Source: Arthrobacter sp. OV608 (GTDB taxonomy: Bacteria; Actinomycetota; Actinomycetes; Actinomycetales; Micrococcaceae). Taken from it: a DNA stretch of 64,000 bases. This document shows positions 45,357-54,463 of this stretch, one piece after another. The stretch lies in the NCBI GenBank assembly GCA_900110595.1, contig FOEZ01000001.1:496001-560000 (forward strand). The letters are read 5' to 3'. The notes below the pieces were generated by a model. It had not been told where the DNA came from. It saw nothing but the letters and a program-made list of their open reading frames with translations, and made no database searches. The position numbers and the translations under genes are program-made. Position 1 is the first letter of the stretch; every line of letters begins with the position of its first letter.

Positions 45357-47610
45357 ACTCGACCTTGTGCTGGAATGGCGGATCGGCAAGCGGTCCGCAT
45401 CGGTCATCGAAAAGCACCTGGGCATCACCACGGTTGACGGGCTGCTGAACTACTTCCCGCGCCGCTACATGAACCGCGGTGAGCTCACGCCCATCAGCGA
45501 ACTCCCCCTCGACGAGGAGGTCACCCTCATCGCCCGGGTGCTCTCCAGCAGCACCCGGAACATGCAGGTCCGCCGCGGGACCATCACCGACGTCATAGTG
45601 TCCGATGACGACGGGCGGCAAGGGCTGCGGCTGGTCGGCGGAACGGACTACCGGGGGAAAGTCCCCGGCACCCTCAAAATCACCTTCTTCAACGGTTTCA
45701 AAGCAAAAACAGATCTACTGCAGGGGCGCCGGGCCCTGTTCTCCGGAAAGGTCACCAAATTCAAGGGACAACTGGGCCTGACCAACCCGGACTTCCAGCT
45801 GCTGGATGACGATCCCTTCAGCGAGGGCAGCCAGGACCCGGAAAAACTCGCCGCCATGCCCATCCCGGTCTACCCGGCCACTGCCAAACTGCCCAGCTGG
45901 AAGATCCAGAAGGCCATCCACACCCTGCTGGAAACGCTGGAACTGGACGCGTTGCCCGATCCCGTTCCGCCCGCCGTCGCCCGGCGTGAAAAATTCCTGC
46001 CGGTGGCCGAGGCATACCGCCTCATCCACGCGCCCGAAACCGCTGAGGACTGGCGCCGGGCGCGGGACAGGCTCCGCTACCACGAAGCACTGGTGCTGCA
46101 GTCCGCCCTGGCCCGCCGCCGGGCGCAGCTGGCCGCGGAGGAAGCCACAGCACGGCGCCAGGTTCCCGGCGGGCTGCTGGCAGCCTTCGATGCTGACCTG
46201 CCGTTCACCCTCACCGCGGGGCAGGCCGCCGTCGGTGAAACCTTGGCCTCGGAACTTGCCCGCGACTCACCGATGAACCGGCTGCTGCAGGGTGAAGTGG
46301 GCTCGGGCAAAACCATCGTGGCGCTGCGGGCCATGCTGCAGGTGGTGGACGCCGGGGGACAGGCCGCGCTGCTGGCACCCACCGAAGTACTCGCCGCCCA
46401 GCACTATGATTCGATCCGCCGCTCCCTGGGGCCGCTGTCCAGGGACGGCCTGCTGGGGGGTCTCGGCGATACCTCGGTCCAGGTCACGCTGCTCACGGGT
46501 TCCATGCCCACGGCAGCCCGCAAGCAGGCCCTGCTTGATGCCGCCTCCGGGACAGCGGGAATCATCATCGGCACCCACGCCCTGCTCAGCGGCAACGTGA
46601 CGTTCTTCGATCTTGGCCTGATCGTGGTGGATGAGCAGCACCGCTTTGGCGTGGAGCAACGGGATGCCCTCCGGGCCAAGGCACGGAAGCCGCCCCACCT
46701 GCTGGTCATGACCGCCACGCCCATCCCGCGAACCGTTGCCATGACCGTGTTTGGTGACCTTGAAACGTCGGTGCTGGACGAACTGCCCGCAGGCCGGGCC
46801 CCGATCAGCACCCATCTGGTGGGCCTGGCAGAAAACCGTGCGTGGGCCGGCCGCATTTGGGCCCGTTCCCGGGAGGAAATTGACAACGGGCACCAGGTGT
46901 ATGTGGTCTGTCCCAAGATCGGCGCGGACGACGATGGCGACTTCAGTCCGGAGGAAGCGGACCTGGCTGATGGCCTCGAGGGGGAAAACGGGCGGGAACT
47001 CGCATCGGTGACTGCCGTCGTCGAACATCTCCAGGCCGAGCCGGCACTCACCGGTGTTCCCCTTGCTCCACTGCACGGGCGCCAGCTGCCCGACGTGAAA
47101 GCCGCCGCCATGGCCGGCTTCGTGGACAACCAGGTCAAACTGCTTGTCTCCACTACCGTCATTGAGGTGGGCGTTGACGTTCCCAACGCCACCCTGATGG
47201 TCATCCTCGACGCCGACCGGTTCGGCATCTCCCAGCTGCACCAGCTGCGTGGCCGGGTGGGCAGGGGCGGGCTGCCCGGAACGTGCCTGCTGGTCACGGC
47301 GCTGGAGCCCGGCCACCCCAGCCGGAAGAGGCTGGAGGCGGTGGCCGCCACCACGGACGGGTTCGCCCTTTCCCAGGAGGACCTCAAGCTGCGCCGCGAG
47401 GGCGACATCCTCGGTGCCTCCCAGTCCGGCGGCCGCTCCACGCTTAGGCTTCTGCGTGTCCTTGAGCATGAAGCTGTCATCAGCCGGGCGAGGGACGATG
47501 CCCAGCAGATCGTGTCACAGGACCCGATGCTGGCTGCGCACCACGAACTGGCTGAAGCAATCGACAAGTACCTCAACCCCGAAAAGGAGGCGTTCCTTGA
47601 ACGCGGTTAG
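45346..47610 (+). CDS. recG: ATP-dependent DNA helicase RecG
   Basis: 754 residues. Branch-migration helicase for stalled forks and Holliday junctions. N-terminal wedge/OB region (GLLNYFPRRYMNRGELTPI), then SF2 motifs: I LLQGEVGSGKTIVALRAML, II VVDEQHRFGVEQRDAL, III TATPIPRTVAM, VI LRGRVGRGG. Start ATG 45346 (GTG 45340 also possible) overlaps the DAK2 gene by 11 bp. rsmD follows 45 bp later. Confidence 0.97.
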   Translation: MTAELDLVLEWRIGKRSASVIEKHLGITTVDGLLNYFPRRYMNRGELTPISELPLDEEVTLIARVLSSSTRNMQVRRGTITDVIVSDDDGRQGLRLVGGTDYRGKVPGTLKITFFNGFKAKTDLLQGRRALFSGKVTKFKGQLGLTNPDFQLLDDDPFSEGSQDPEKLAAMPIPVYPATAKLPSWKIQKAIHTLLETLELDALPDPVPPAVARREKFLPVAEAYRLIHAPETAEDWRRARDRLRYHEALVLQSALARRRAQLAAEEATARRQVPGGLLAAFDADLPFTLTAGQAAVGETLASELARDSPMNRLLQGEVGSGKTIVALRAMLQVVDAGGQAALLAPTEVLAAQHYDSIRRSLGPLSRDGLLGGLGDTSVQVTLLTGSMPTAARKQALLDAASGTAGIIIGTHALLSGNVTFFDLGLIVVDEQHRFGVEQRDALRAKARKPPHLLVMTATPIPRTVAMTVFGDLETSVLDELPAGRAPISTHLVGLAENRAWAGRIWARSREEIDNGHQVYVVCPKIGADDDGDFSPEEADLADGLEGENGRELASVTAVVEHLQAEPALTGVPLAPLHGRQLPDVKAAAMAGFVDNQVKLLVSTTVIEVGVDVPNATLMVILDADRFGISQLHQLRGRVGRGGLPGTCLLVTALEPGHPSRKRLEAVAATTDGFALSQEDLKLRREGDILGASQSGGRSTLRLLRVLEHEAVISRARDDAQQIVSQDPMLAAHHELAEAIDKYLNPEKEAFLERG

Positions 47611-47655
47611 CACGGTGGGATCCGAAATGCGCGCCGGCGGAAGCCGAGGCCGCCA

Positions 47656-48318
47656 GTGAGCCGGATCATTTCCGGGGCAGCCGGCGGCACCCCGCTGCAG
47701 GCTGTCCCTGGCTCCCTGACCAGGCCCACCACGGACCGGGTCAAAGAAGCGCTCTTCTCGCGGCTCGAGGCCTTTGACGTCATCAGCGGCGCCAGGGTGC
47801 TGGACCTCTACGCCGGCTCGGGATCCCTGGGCGTGGAGAGCGGCAGCAGGGGAGCCCAAACCGTGGACCTGGTGGAGTCCGACGCGAAGGCCAGTGCTGT
47901 ATGCCAGCGCAACGCCGATCTCATTAACGGGGTTCTGGGCCGAAAAGCCGTGACGGTCCACCGGTCAAAGGTAGAGCCTTTCCTGGAGCGTGCCGCGGCA
48001 TCGGCGGCCTGGGACCTGGTGTTCCTGGACCCGCCCTATCCGCTGGAGGAGGTGGCTTTGGCCGCAGTCCTCGAAAAACTGGCCGGCCACCTGGCGCCGG
48101 CGGCCGTGGTGGTGGTGGAGAGGTCATCCCGCTCGCCCGAGCCGGGGTGGCCCGGCGGGCTGGCGCGGTTCGCGGAGAAGAAGTACGGCGAAACCAAGCT
48201 GTGGTTCGCTGAGCCCTTTGTCCCTGACGCCGTCGATGCCGAGGTGCTCGACGACGAAGGCGTGGATGCGGACGGGAGTGGCTCCGGTTCCGTCGAGGCG
48301 GACGGGAACGGCCGGTAG
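47656..48318 (+). CDS. rsmD: 16S rRNA (guanine(966)-N(2))-methyltransferase RsmD
   Basis: 220 residues. SAM-binding VLDLYAGSGSLGVESGSRGA and catalytic DPPY in LVFLDPPYPLEE. Start GTG 47656 (MSRIISGAAGG). The last ~25 residues (DDEGVDADGSGSGS...) are an acidic low-complexity tail beyond the usual end. In most bacteria coaD follows directly; here two reverse-strand genes intervene. Confidence 0.95.
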   Translation: MSRIISGAAGGTPLQAVPGSLTRPTTDRVKEALFSRLEAFDVISGARVLDLYAGSGSLGVESGSRGAQTVDLVESDAKASAVCQRNADLINGVLGRKAVTVHRSKVEPFLERAAASAAWDLVFLDPPYPLEEVALAAVLEKLAGHLAPAAVVVVERSSRSPEPGWPGGLARFAEKKYGETKLWFAEPFVPDAVDAEVLDDEGVDADGSGSGSVEADGNGR

Positions 48319-48342
48319 GAAAGTGTTCCGGCGAAGGCCTGA

Positions 48343-49131
48343 TCAGACCGCGAGGGCGTCCAGGTCCACACCGGCCAGGACCCTGGCCGGATGCGGCCCC
48401 CGGGCGGTCAGTTCCTCGGACCAGCCCGATGGCCAGGATGTTTGGGTGCCGGCCAGGATGATGTTCCCCGGGTAGCGGCCATCGAACATGCCTGCTTCAG
48501 CAACAGCGGCGACGTCACCCATTGCACGCCGCATCGCCGCCGCCTGGCTGCGGACCAGAGTAAGGCCGGGTTCGTCCCCCACGTTAACGATCAGGAGGCC
48601 CTTAGGGGCCAGCCGCTCCCTCAGCTCGCTGTAAAACTCTGTGGAGGCAAGGTGCGCGGGGGCCTCCGGGCCGGAAAAGATGTCAAGGATAACGACGTCG
48701 AAGCGGAGTCCGGGATCAAGCTCCGTGAGTGCGTCCCGGGCGTCTCCGATGATGGCGTGCAGGTCTGTCCCTTCAGGGAGTGGCAGCTGCCGGAGGACGA
48801 AATCGAGAAGTTCCCGTTCCAGCTCCACCGTGTACTGAATGGATCCTGGCCTGGTCGCCTGGATGTAGCGGGCCAGTGTCAGGGCGCCTGCCCCCAGGTG
48901 CAGCGCCGTGACCGGCGTTCCTGCGGGGGCCGCGAGGTCCACCAGATGCCCGATCCGCCTCAGGTACTCGTAAAAGATATGGTCGGGCCGTGCCAGGTCC
49001 ACGTGGGACTGTTCTGCCCCGCCGATACTGAGCACGTAGCCGCCCCCGGTGAAAGCATCCGGCTCGATGGATGCGTGCTGTCCGCTGGTGCGAAGGAACC
49101 GGGCCGCACTCCGCCCGCTGCCCGCCTGCAT
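48343..49131 (-). CDS. Spermidine synthase-like SAM-dependent protein (no transporter domain)
   Basis: 262 residues. A Rossmann methyltransferase-like core with VTALHLGAGALTLARYIQ, an acidic YTVELERELLDFV, IIGDARDALTEL and FDVVILDIFSGPEAPAHL: the spermidine-synthase fold as seen in actinobacterial proteins often annotated fused MFS/spermidine synthase, but without any membrane part. Whether it makes polyamines is unknown. Its ATG (49131) overlaps the aminotransferase stop by one base, so the two form an operon. Confidence 0.83.
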   Translation of the reverse strand: MQAGSGRSAARFLRTSGQHASIEPDAFTGGGYVLSIGGAEQSHVDLARPDHIFYEYLRRIGHLVDLAAPAGTPVTALHLGAGALTLARYIQATRPGSIQYTVELERELLDFVLRQLPLPEGTDLHAIIGDARDALTELDPGLRFDVVILDIFSGPEAPAHLASTEFYSELRERLAPKGLLIVNVGDEPGLTLVRSQAAAMRRAMGDVAAVAEAGMFDGRYPGNIILAGTQTSWPSGWSEELTARGPHPARVLAGVDLDALAV

Positions 49132-50360
49132 CAGACCAGCCCGCCAAGGGTTGCCAGCCTGGCTGCGGCCTCCTCAAGGACCTCCGTCTTTTTGCAGAAC
49201 GCAAAGCGAAGCAGGCTGCGTGTCCTCTCTGCCCCTTCCGGGTGGCAGAAAACGGGGACCGGGATTGCTGCAACGCCCACCAGTCCGGGCAGCCTTCGGG
49301 CCAGGTCCACGGAGTCGTGGATTCCCAGCGGCGCCGTGTCGACGTTGACGAAGTACGTACCCTGCGGGGAGTAGACATCGAAGCCTGCTGCCCTCAGCCC
49401 TTCGCTCAGGATGTCCCGCTTGCGCTGCAGCGTGGCGGCAACGTCATCGTAGAAGGCGTCCGGCAGGCCCAGCCCGGTGGCAATGGCCGCCTGGAACGGG
49501 GTGCCGGAACTGTAGGTGAGGAACTGCTTGACCGTCCGGACAGCGGAGACAAGGTCCTCGGGGCCTGTTACCCAGCCGATCTTCCAGCCCGTGAGCGAAA
49601 ATGTCTTGCCGGCCGAGGAGATGGTGATGGTACGGTCGCCCGCTCCGGGCAGGGAAGCCACCGGCACGTGGCGGGCGCCAAACGTGAGGTGTTCGTACAC
49701 TTCGTCGGTGATGATCAGGCAGTCATGCTTCCGGGCCAGGTCAACGACGCGCTGCAGGATGCTCCGGGGAAATACCGCACCCGTGGGGTTGTGCGGGTTG
49801 TTCAGCAGCACCGCCCTGGTCCGCCCGCTGAAGGCCGCTTCCAGGGCGGCCAGGTCCGGCATGAAGTCCGGGGCCAGCAGCGGTGCCGTGACGTGGGTGG
49901 CGCCGGAGAGCCCGATCACCGCTCCGTAGGAATCGTAGAACGGCTCGAAGGTCAGGACCTCGTCCCCGGGGCCGGTAAAGGCCAGCAGGGCGGCAGCGAT
50001 GCCTTCGGTGGCGCCGGTGGTGATGATCACTTCGGTCTGCGGGTCAGGGGTGAGGCCATAGAACCTTTCCTGGTGCACAGCCACCGCTTCGCGCAGTTCC
50101 AGGATGCCCTTGCCGGGCGCGTACTGGTTCACCCCGGCGGCGATGGCGGCGCGGGCAGCTTCCCTGATCTCCAGCGGCCCGTCCTCATCCGGGAAGCCCT
50201 GGCCCAGGTTGATCGCACCGGTCTGCGCCGCGAGGGTGGTCATCTCTTCGAAGATGGTCACGCCCAGCCCGCCATCGGCTCCGAGGAGGTTGGCTCCGAG
50301 CGCGGTCCGCTGCCAGGGGGCAGGGGGCATGGGGGTGGAAACTTCCCGTGGTGGATGCAT
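49131..50360 (-). CDS. PLP-dependent aminotransferase (class I/II)
   Basis: 409 residues. AINLGQGFPDEDGPLEIREA at the N-terminus, LLNNPHNPTGAVF, and the PLP lysine in SSAGKTFSLTGWKIGWVTG; resembles kynurenine-aminotransferase/DapC-like enzymes. Substrate undetermined. Start ATG 50360, because a TACCAT -10 lies 6 nt upstream (50367-50372); the frame remains open to 50666 but that would overlap coaD. ATG 50330 is an alternative. First gene of a two-gene operon inserted between rsmD and coaD. Confidence 0.9.
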   Translation of the reverse strand: MHPPREVSTPMPPAPWQRTALGANLLGADGGLGVTIFEEMTTLAAQTGAINLGQGFPDEDGPLEIREAARAAIAAGVNQYAPGKGILELREAVAVHQERFYGLTPDPQTEVIITTGATEGIAAALLAFTGPGDEVLTFEPFYDSYGAVIGLSGATHVTAPLLAPDFMPDLAALEAAFSGRTRAVLLNNPHNPTGAVFPRSILQRVVDLARKHDCLIITDEVYEHLTFGARHVPVASLPGAGDRTITISSAGKTFSLTGWKIGWVTGPEDLVSAVRTVKQFLTYSSGTPFQAAIATGLGLPDAFYDDVAATLQRKRDILSEGLRAAGFDVYSPQGTYFVNVDTAPLGIHDSVDLARRLPGLVGVAAIPVPVFCHPEGAERTRSLLRFAFCKKTEVLEEAAARLATLGGLV

Positions 50361-50366
50361 CCAGTC

Positions 50367-50397
50367 ATGGTATCCCGGCCTTTCCATGGGGTAGGTT
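50367..50397. promoter_or_regulatory. Back-to-back leaderless promoters of the aminotransferase gene and coaD
   Basis: Minus-strand -10 TACCAT at 50372-50367, 6 nt from ATG 50360; plus-strand -10 TAGGTT at 50392-50397, 6 nt from ATG 50404. Only 43 bp lie between the two start codons, so each promoter's upstream part overlaps the other gene. Confidence 0.5.
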
Positions 50398-50403
50398 CGG
50401 AGC

Positions 50404-50904
50404 ATGAGACGCGCTGTCTGCCCCGGATCCTTCGACCCCATCCACAACGGCCATCTCGAGGTTATTGCCCGGGCGGCCAGCCTGTTTGATGAAGTCATCG
50501 TGGCGGTCTCCACCAACCCGGCCAAGAAGTACAGGTTCACGCTGGCGGAGCGGCTGGAGATGGCCCGCGAAACCCTGGCGTCGCTCAAGGGCATCGTGGT
50601 GGAACCCGTAGGCGAAGGGCTGCTCGCAGAATATTGCCGGCAGCGGGGTGTGTCAGCCATCGTCAAGGGCCTGAGATCGTCCTCCGACTTCGACTACGAG
50701 CTGCCCATGGCCACAATGAACCGGCAGCTGAGCGGGGTGGAAACGGTCTTCCTGCCCGCCGAGGCGCACTACATCCACCTGTCCTCCACCTTGATCAAGG
50801 AAGTCGCGGGCCTGGGCGGAAGCGTCTCCGATTACGTTCCCAGATCAGTGCACCGGAGGATGCTTGCGGGCGGGTCGGCGGACGATCAGCAGCCAAGAGG
50901 GTAG
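50404..50904 (+). CDS. coaD: Pantetheine-phosphate adenylyltransferase
   Basis: 166 residues. Penultimate step of coenzyme A synthesis. Nucleotidyltransferase motif CPGSFDPIHNGHLEVIARA at the N-terminus; RQRGVSAIVKGLRSSSDFDY and LSSTLIKEVAGLGGSVSDYV at the C-terminus. Length typical. Start ATG 50404. Confidence 0.97.
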   Translation: MRRAVCPGSFDPIHNGHLEVIARAASLFDEVIVAVSTNPAKKYRFTLAERLEMARETLASLKGIVVEPVGEGLLAEYCRQRGVSAIVKGLRSSSDFDYELPMATMNRQLSGVETVFLPAEAHYIHLSSTLIKEVAGLGGSVSDYVPRSVHRRMLAGGSADDQQPRG

Positions 50905-50940
50905 GCTTGTCAGGTACTTCGGCGGTCCCCGCTGGCTGGT

Positions 50941-50970
50941 TTGAGTCCCCGCGGCTCTTCAGGCTAAGAT
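50941..50970 (+). promoter_or_regulatory. Promoter of the DUF177-rpmF-rnc-mutM run
   Basis: TTGAGT (50941-50946), 18-bp spacer, TAAGAT (50965-50970); about 34 nt before the proposed ATT start. Confidence 0.5.
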
Positions 50971-51003
50971 GGTACGTCGGTCATATGTTCAACAGGAGTT
51001 CTC

Positions 51004-51552
51004 ATTAAAAGAGATGCTGGTTCGCCCCTGGCGTTCGACGTCAAGGACCTCGGACGCAGTCCGGGAAGCATGCGGACACTGAAGGAACATGTACCCGCAC
51101 CGGGTGATCTTGGTGTGGCGCTCATTGGTGTTCAGGAAGGCTCGGATATCGAGCTGGATCTGAGGCTTGAGGCCGTACACGAAGGAATTCTGGTATCCGG
51201 AACCGCACTCGCCGAAGTAACCGGTGAATGCGGCCGATGCCTGGATCCCCTTGCGTATGACCTTGAGGTCAATGTGCAAGAACTTTTCTTCTATGAGGGC
51301 GTACAGCTTTCGGACGAAGAAGATGATGAAGAGCAACGTCGAGTCGAGCACGATGTAATCGATCTTGAACCGGTGTTGCGGGACGCGGTTGTCACCAATC
51401 TGCCGTTCCAGCCGGTGTGCCGGGAAGACTGCCAGGGCCTTTGCTCCGAATGTGGAGTTCGCCTGGAAGACGAGCCGGGGCACCACCACGAGGTCTTGGA
51501 TCCTCGCTGGGCTGCCCTAGCTGATATGGCTAAGCCTGACCGGCAAAATTGA
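51004..51552 (+). CDS. DUF177 (YceD-like) protein with probable ATT start
   Basis: 182 residues if initiated at ATT 51004; the first canonical ATG is 51070 (160 residues). The conserved family N-terminus SPLAFDVKDLGRSPGSM is encoded upstream of that ATG, in frame, and AGGAG at 50994-50998 lies 5 nt before ATT, so I favour ATT. The body holds the Cys motif GECGRCLDPL and a second Cys-rich piece REDCQGLCSECG. YceD/DUF177 proteins are encoded next to rpmF across bacteria and are linked to 23S rRNA/ribosome processing. rpmF follows 36 bp later. Confidence 0.85.
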   Translation: MKRDAGSPLAFDVKDLGRSPGSMRTLKEHVPAPGDLGVALIGVQEGSDIELDLRLEAVHEGILVSGTALAEVTGECGRCLDPLAYDLEVNVQELFFYEGVQLSDEEDDEEQRRVEHDVIDLEPVLRDAVVTNLPFQPVCREDCQGLCSECGVRLEDEPGHHHEVLDPRWAALADMAKPDRQN

Positions 51553-51588
51553 TTTGTACGTGTTTGTCTAGAGAGAAATGAGTTAGCC

Positions 51589-51792
51589 GTGGCTGTTCCC
51601 AAGCGGAAAATGTCTCGCTCGAATACCCGCGCCCGCCGCTCGCAGTGGAAGGCGACCGCCCCCCACCTGGTGAAGACCGTGGAGAACGGCCAGGTTACCT
51701 ACAGCCTGCCGCACCAGGCGAAGGTCGTCACCGATTCGGCCGGCACCGCGCTGTTCCTTGAGTACAAGGGCCGCAAGGTCGCGGACGTCTAA
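51589..51792 (+). CDS. rpmF: 50S ribosomal protein L32
   Basis: 67 residues, [20 protein letters not shown]..., the basic L32 fold. It has no cysteines, so it is the zinc-independent form. Start GTG 51589 with GAGAGAAATGAG upstream. Lies between DUF177 and rnc as usual. Confidence 0.97.
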   Translation: MAVPKRKMSRSNTRARRSQWKATAPHLVKTVENGQVTYSLPHQAKVVTDSAGTALFLEYKGRKVADV

Positions 51793-51810
51793 TCGGCCCC
51801 TCAGGCTGAC

Positions 51811-52557
51811 ATGATGTCTTCAACTGAAGAGCTTTTGAAGCGTCTCGGTGTCTCAATTGACGCCGGGACGCTTCGTCTTGCGCTCACACACCGTTCCTAC
51901 GCCTACGAAAACGGCGGCATCCCCACCAACGAGCGGCTCGAATTCCTGGGTGACTCCATCCTGGGGTTCTCCGTGACGGACGCCTTGTACCGGGACAATC
52001 CGGACCTGCCCGAAGGTGACCTGGCGAAGCGCCGCTCGGCCGTAGTCAGCACCCGTGCCCTTGCCGGCATCGGGCGCAGCCTGGGGATTGGCGACTACAT
52101 CTACCTCGGGCAGGGCGAAAAGCTCACCGAGGGCAAAAACAAGGCGTCCATCCTTGCGGACACCATGGAGGCGCTGATCGGTGCCACCTACGTGTCCAAC
52201 GACATCGAGACGGCCCGCCAGCTGGTGATGCGCCTGATCGGGCCCCTGCTCAAAGACGCTGCTGCCCTTGGCGCCGGGACCGACTGGAAAACGAGCATCC
52301 AGGAACTTGCGGCAAGCCGGCAGCTTGGAACCATCCACTATGCGGTGGAGGGCTCCGGCCCGGACCATGCGCGCGTTTTTACCGCAGTCCTGCACATCGG
52401 CGGCACGGCGTACGGCCGGGGAACGGGCCACTCCAAAAAGGAAGCGGAGCAGGAAGCAGCTGCTGACGCCTGGCGCGCCCTTTCCGGCACTGCGGCTTCA
52501 AGCGCTGCGGCTTCCGCCACCGGGGGCAAGTCCGCCGGTTCCATAGCCGCCAAGTAG
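51811..52557 (+). CDS. rnc: Ribonuclease III
   Basis: 248 residues. Double-strand RNA endonuclease of rRNA processing. Signature [18 protein letters not shown], second acidic motif [14 protein letters not shown], and a C-terminal dsRNA-binding domain ending [21 protein letters not shown]. The final ~25 residues are a Ser/Ala-rich tail. Start ATG 51811 or 51814. mutM begins 4 bp after its stop. Confidence 0.97.
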   Translation: MMSSTEELLKRLGVSIDAGTLRLALTHRSYAYENGGIPTNERLEFLGDSILGFSVTDALYRDNPDLPEGDLAKRRSAVVSTRALAGIGRSLGIGDYIYLGQGEKLTEGKNKASILADTMEALIGATYVSNDIETARQLVMRLIGPLLKDAAALGAGTDWKTSIQELAASRQLGTIHYAVEGSGPDHARVFTAVLHIGGTAYGRGTGHSKKEAEQEAAADAWRALSGTAASSAAASATGGKSAGSIAAK

Positions 52558-52561
52558 CGCT

Positions 52562-53533
52562 GTGCCCGAACTTCCCGAAGTTGAGGTGGTCCGCCGCGGC
52601 CTGGTGAGCTGGGTCCGCGGCCGGACCATCGAATCCGTGGAAGTCCTGGACGAACGCTCCATCCGCCGCCACGCGCTCGGGACCGCGGATTTCGTCGGGA
52701 ACCTCGAAGGGGCCACAGTCGCCGACGTCGTGCGCCGGGGAAAATTCCTGTGGCTGCCATTGGTGGACGCGGCTGCCGGTCCCGCTCATGGCGATGCTCC
52801 TGGGAAGGGGCGTCCCGCCGTCGCGCTGATGGCCCACCTGGGCATGAGCGGCCAACTCCTCATGCAGGACGCGGATGTCCCGGACGAGAAGCACCTCAAA
52901 GTACGGTTCCGGCTGAGCTCCAGCGACGGCATGCCCGGACAGCTGCGGTTCGTGGACCAGCGGATCTTCGGGGGCCTGTTCGTCACCGCACTGGTACCAA
53001 CGGACGACGGCGGCCCTGGCGGACTCGCCGAATCGCCCCTGCCGCTGATAGCACAGGAAGCGGCCCACATCGCCCGCGATCCGTTGGACCCTGCCTTCTC
53101 CTTCGACCTTTTCTTCCGCCGCCTCCGCAAACGCAAAACGGGATTGAAGCGGGCACTGCTGGATCAGGGCCTCGTGTCGGGCATCGGCAATATTTATGCG
53201 GATGAAGCCCTGTGGCGTGCCCGCCTCCACTTCGCCCGGCCCACAGACACCCTCCGCAGGGCCGAAGCCGAGAGGGTGCTGGACTCCTCCCGTGACGTTA
53301 TGCTCGATGCCCTGGCCGCCGGCGGGACGAGCTTCGACTCCCTCTATATCAATGTCAATGGCGCCTCGGGATACTTCGACCGGTCCCTCAACGCCTACGG
53401 CCGGGAGGGCCAGCCGTGCCGGCGGTGTGCCGCTGCGGGAATCCACGCAGTCATCCGGCGCGACCAGTTCATGAACCGCTCCTCGCACACCTGTCCCGTG
53501 TGCCAGCCCCGTCCGCGCAACGGCCGCTGGTAA
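52562..53533 (+). CDS. mutM: Formamidopyrimidine-DNA glycosylase
   Basis: 323 residues. Excises 8-oxoguanine and related lesions. Catalytic N-terminus (M)[13 protein letters not shown] with Pro1/Glu2, helix-two-turn-helix [18 protein letters not shown], and a C-terminal zinc finger with CRRC and CPVC pairs. Start GTG 52562, so initiator Met removal exposes Pro. A ~20-residue insertion ([17 protein letters not shown]) sits in the N-terminal domain. smc, normally close by, is displaced by 9.8 kb. Confidence 0.96.
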   Translation: MPELPEVEVVRRGLVSWVRGRTIESVEVLDERSIRRHALGTADFVGNLEGATVADVVRRGKFLWLPLVDAAAGPAHGDAPGKGRPAVALMAHLGMSGQLLMQDADVPDEKHLKVRFRLSSSDGMPGQLRFVDQRIFGGLFVTALVPTDDGGPGGLAESPLPLIAQEAAHIARDPLDPAFSFDLFFRRLRKRKTGLKRALLDQGLVSGIGNIYADEALWRARLHFARPTDTLRRAEAERVLDSSRDVMLDALAAGGTSFDSLYINVNGASGYFDRSLNAYGREGQPCRRCAAAGIHAVIRRDQFMNRSSHTCPVCQPRPRNGRW

Positions 53534-53648
53534 AAAGCGCCACAAAGGCGCGAGGATTCTGCCTCAAACGGCGGGAAAGATGTGGAAATCCACCTATTCT
53601 GCACCCAAGCGTGATGTCAGACTGTGGCCATGGATGTCCCAGGAACTG

Positions 53649-54449
53649 ATGATTTCAAGGGTAGTGCCGCAAGGCAAACCGGCCCGTGCTGCAGGCGGTG
53701 AAGCCGTGCTTGTGAAGCGCGTGGTCCTTATTGGAGCCACTGCAGCGGTCATCCTCGGCGGCACCGCTTTGGTCCTGGACAATTTGGCACATGAACAGCC
53801 GGCGCCTTCGGCCGCGGGAGCCGGGAATACCTCCTCTGCCGATAGCGGATCCGCGACCGACGGCGTAACTCCTTTGGGGGCCGGCGAGACAAGCGCACCG
53901 CTGCCAGACGGGCCGAGTACCGAAGGGGCCGGCGGTGACCCCGCCGGTAACCCTGCGACCGGCGGGGACCTCGTCGGTGGCCCTGCGACAGGCGGGGCTG
54001 GAGACCAACGCCGGCTGGAGGTCCTGCCCCCTGTGAGCGCTTCGCCAACGGGGCTGCCGATACCGTCGTCGCCGCCAGCCTTGGTAAGTAAGCCGTTGCC
54101 GGCAACAGCTTCATCCCAAGGGAAGATTGTGGAGGGCTTTCCCTCGCAAGTACTTCCCTTTCCCGACCGGACTGTCATTGTTTTCACGGGCGTAAGCTCA
54201 ACAGGAGATCTCCTTCAATCGACCGCAGAAGGCATCGTCGATTTGGCCGTTGAAAAGGTGACAGGGCATTTCCAGCAGGTTCTGCAAGGTGCCGGATTCC
54301 GCTCGGAGGAAGCCGCGGCTGGCGCTGGGCGGCAAGCCCTCCATCTGACCCGCGGAAGCGATTCAGTCTCCATCGCCCTGTCCATGACCGGCACCGGCAG
54401 CACCCGATTCTCGCTGTTGGCAAACTTCCATACAGAGCCGGGGTCATAG
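53649..54449 (+). CDS. Membrane-anchored or secreted protein of unknown function, first gene of a three-gene cassette
   Basis: 266 residues from ATG 53649 (AGGA upstream); a longer start at 53580 is possible. N-terminal hydrophobic segment VVLIGATAAVILGGTALVL (signal anchor), ~100 residues of Gly/Ala/Pro/Ser-rich linker with repeated GNPATGGD/GGPATGGA-like pieces, then a compact ~110-residue C-terminal domain starting GKIVEGFPSQVLPFPDRTVI that alternates predicted strands and helices. I recognise no family. It ends 2 bp before the MFS frame opens, implying co-expression. Codon usage is less GC-biased than the housekeeping genes. Confidence 0.75.
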   Translation: MISRVVPQGKPARAAGGEAVLVKRVVLIGATAAVILGGTALVLDNLAHEQPAPSAAGAGNTSSADSGSATDGVTPLGAGETSAPLPDGPSTEGAGGDPAGNPATGGDLVGGPATGGAGDQRRLEVLPPVSASPTGLPIPSSPPALVSKPLPATASSQGKIVEGFPSQVLPFPDRTVIVFTGVSSTGDLLQSTAEGIVDLAVEKVTGHFQQVLQGAGFRSEEAAAGAGRQALHLTRGSDSVSIALSMTGTGSTRFSLLANFHTEPGS

Positions 54450-54463
54450 CTTTGTACATCTCG

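Noticed and set aside
50361..50666. N-terminal extension of the aminotransferase frame
   Set aside because: It overlaps coaD on the other strand and lacks aminotransferase similarity; a -10 element supports ATG 50360.
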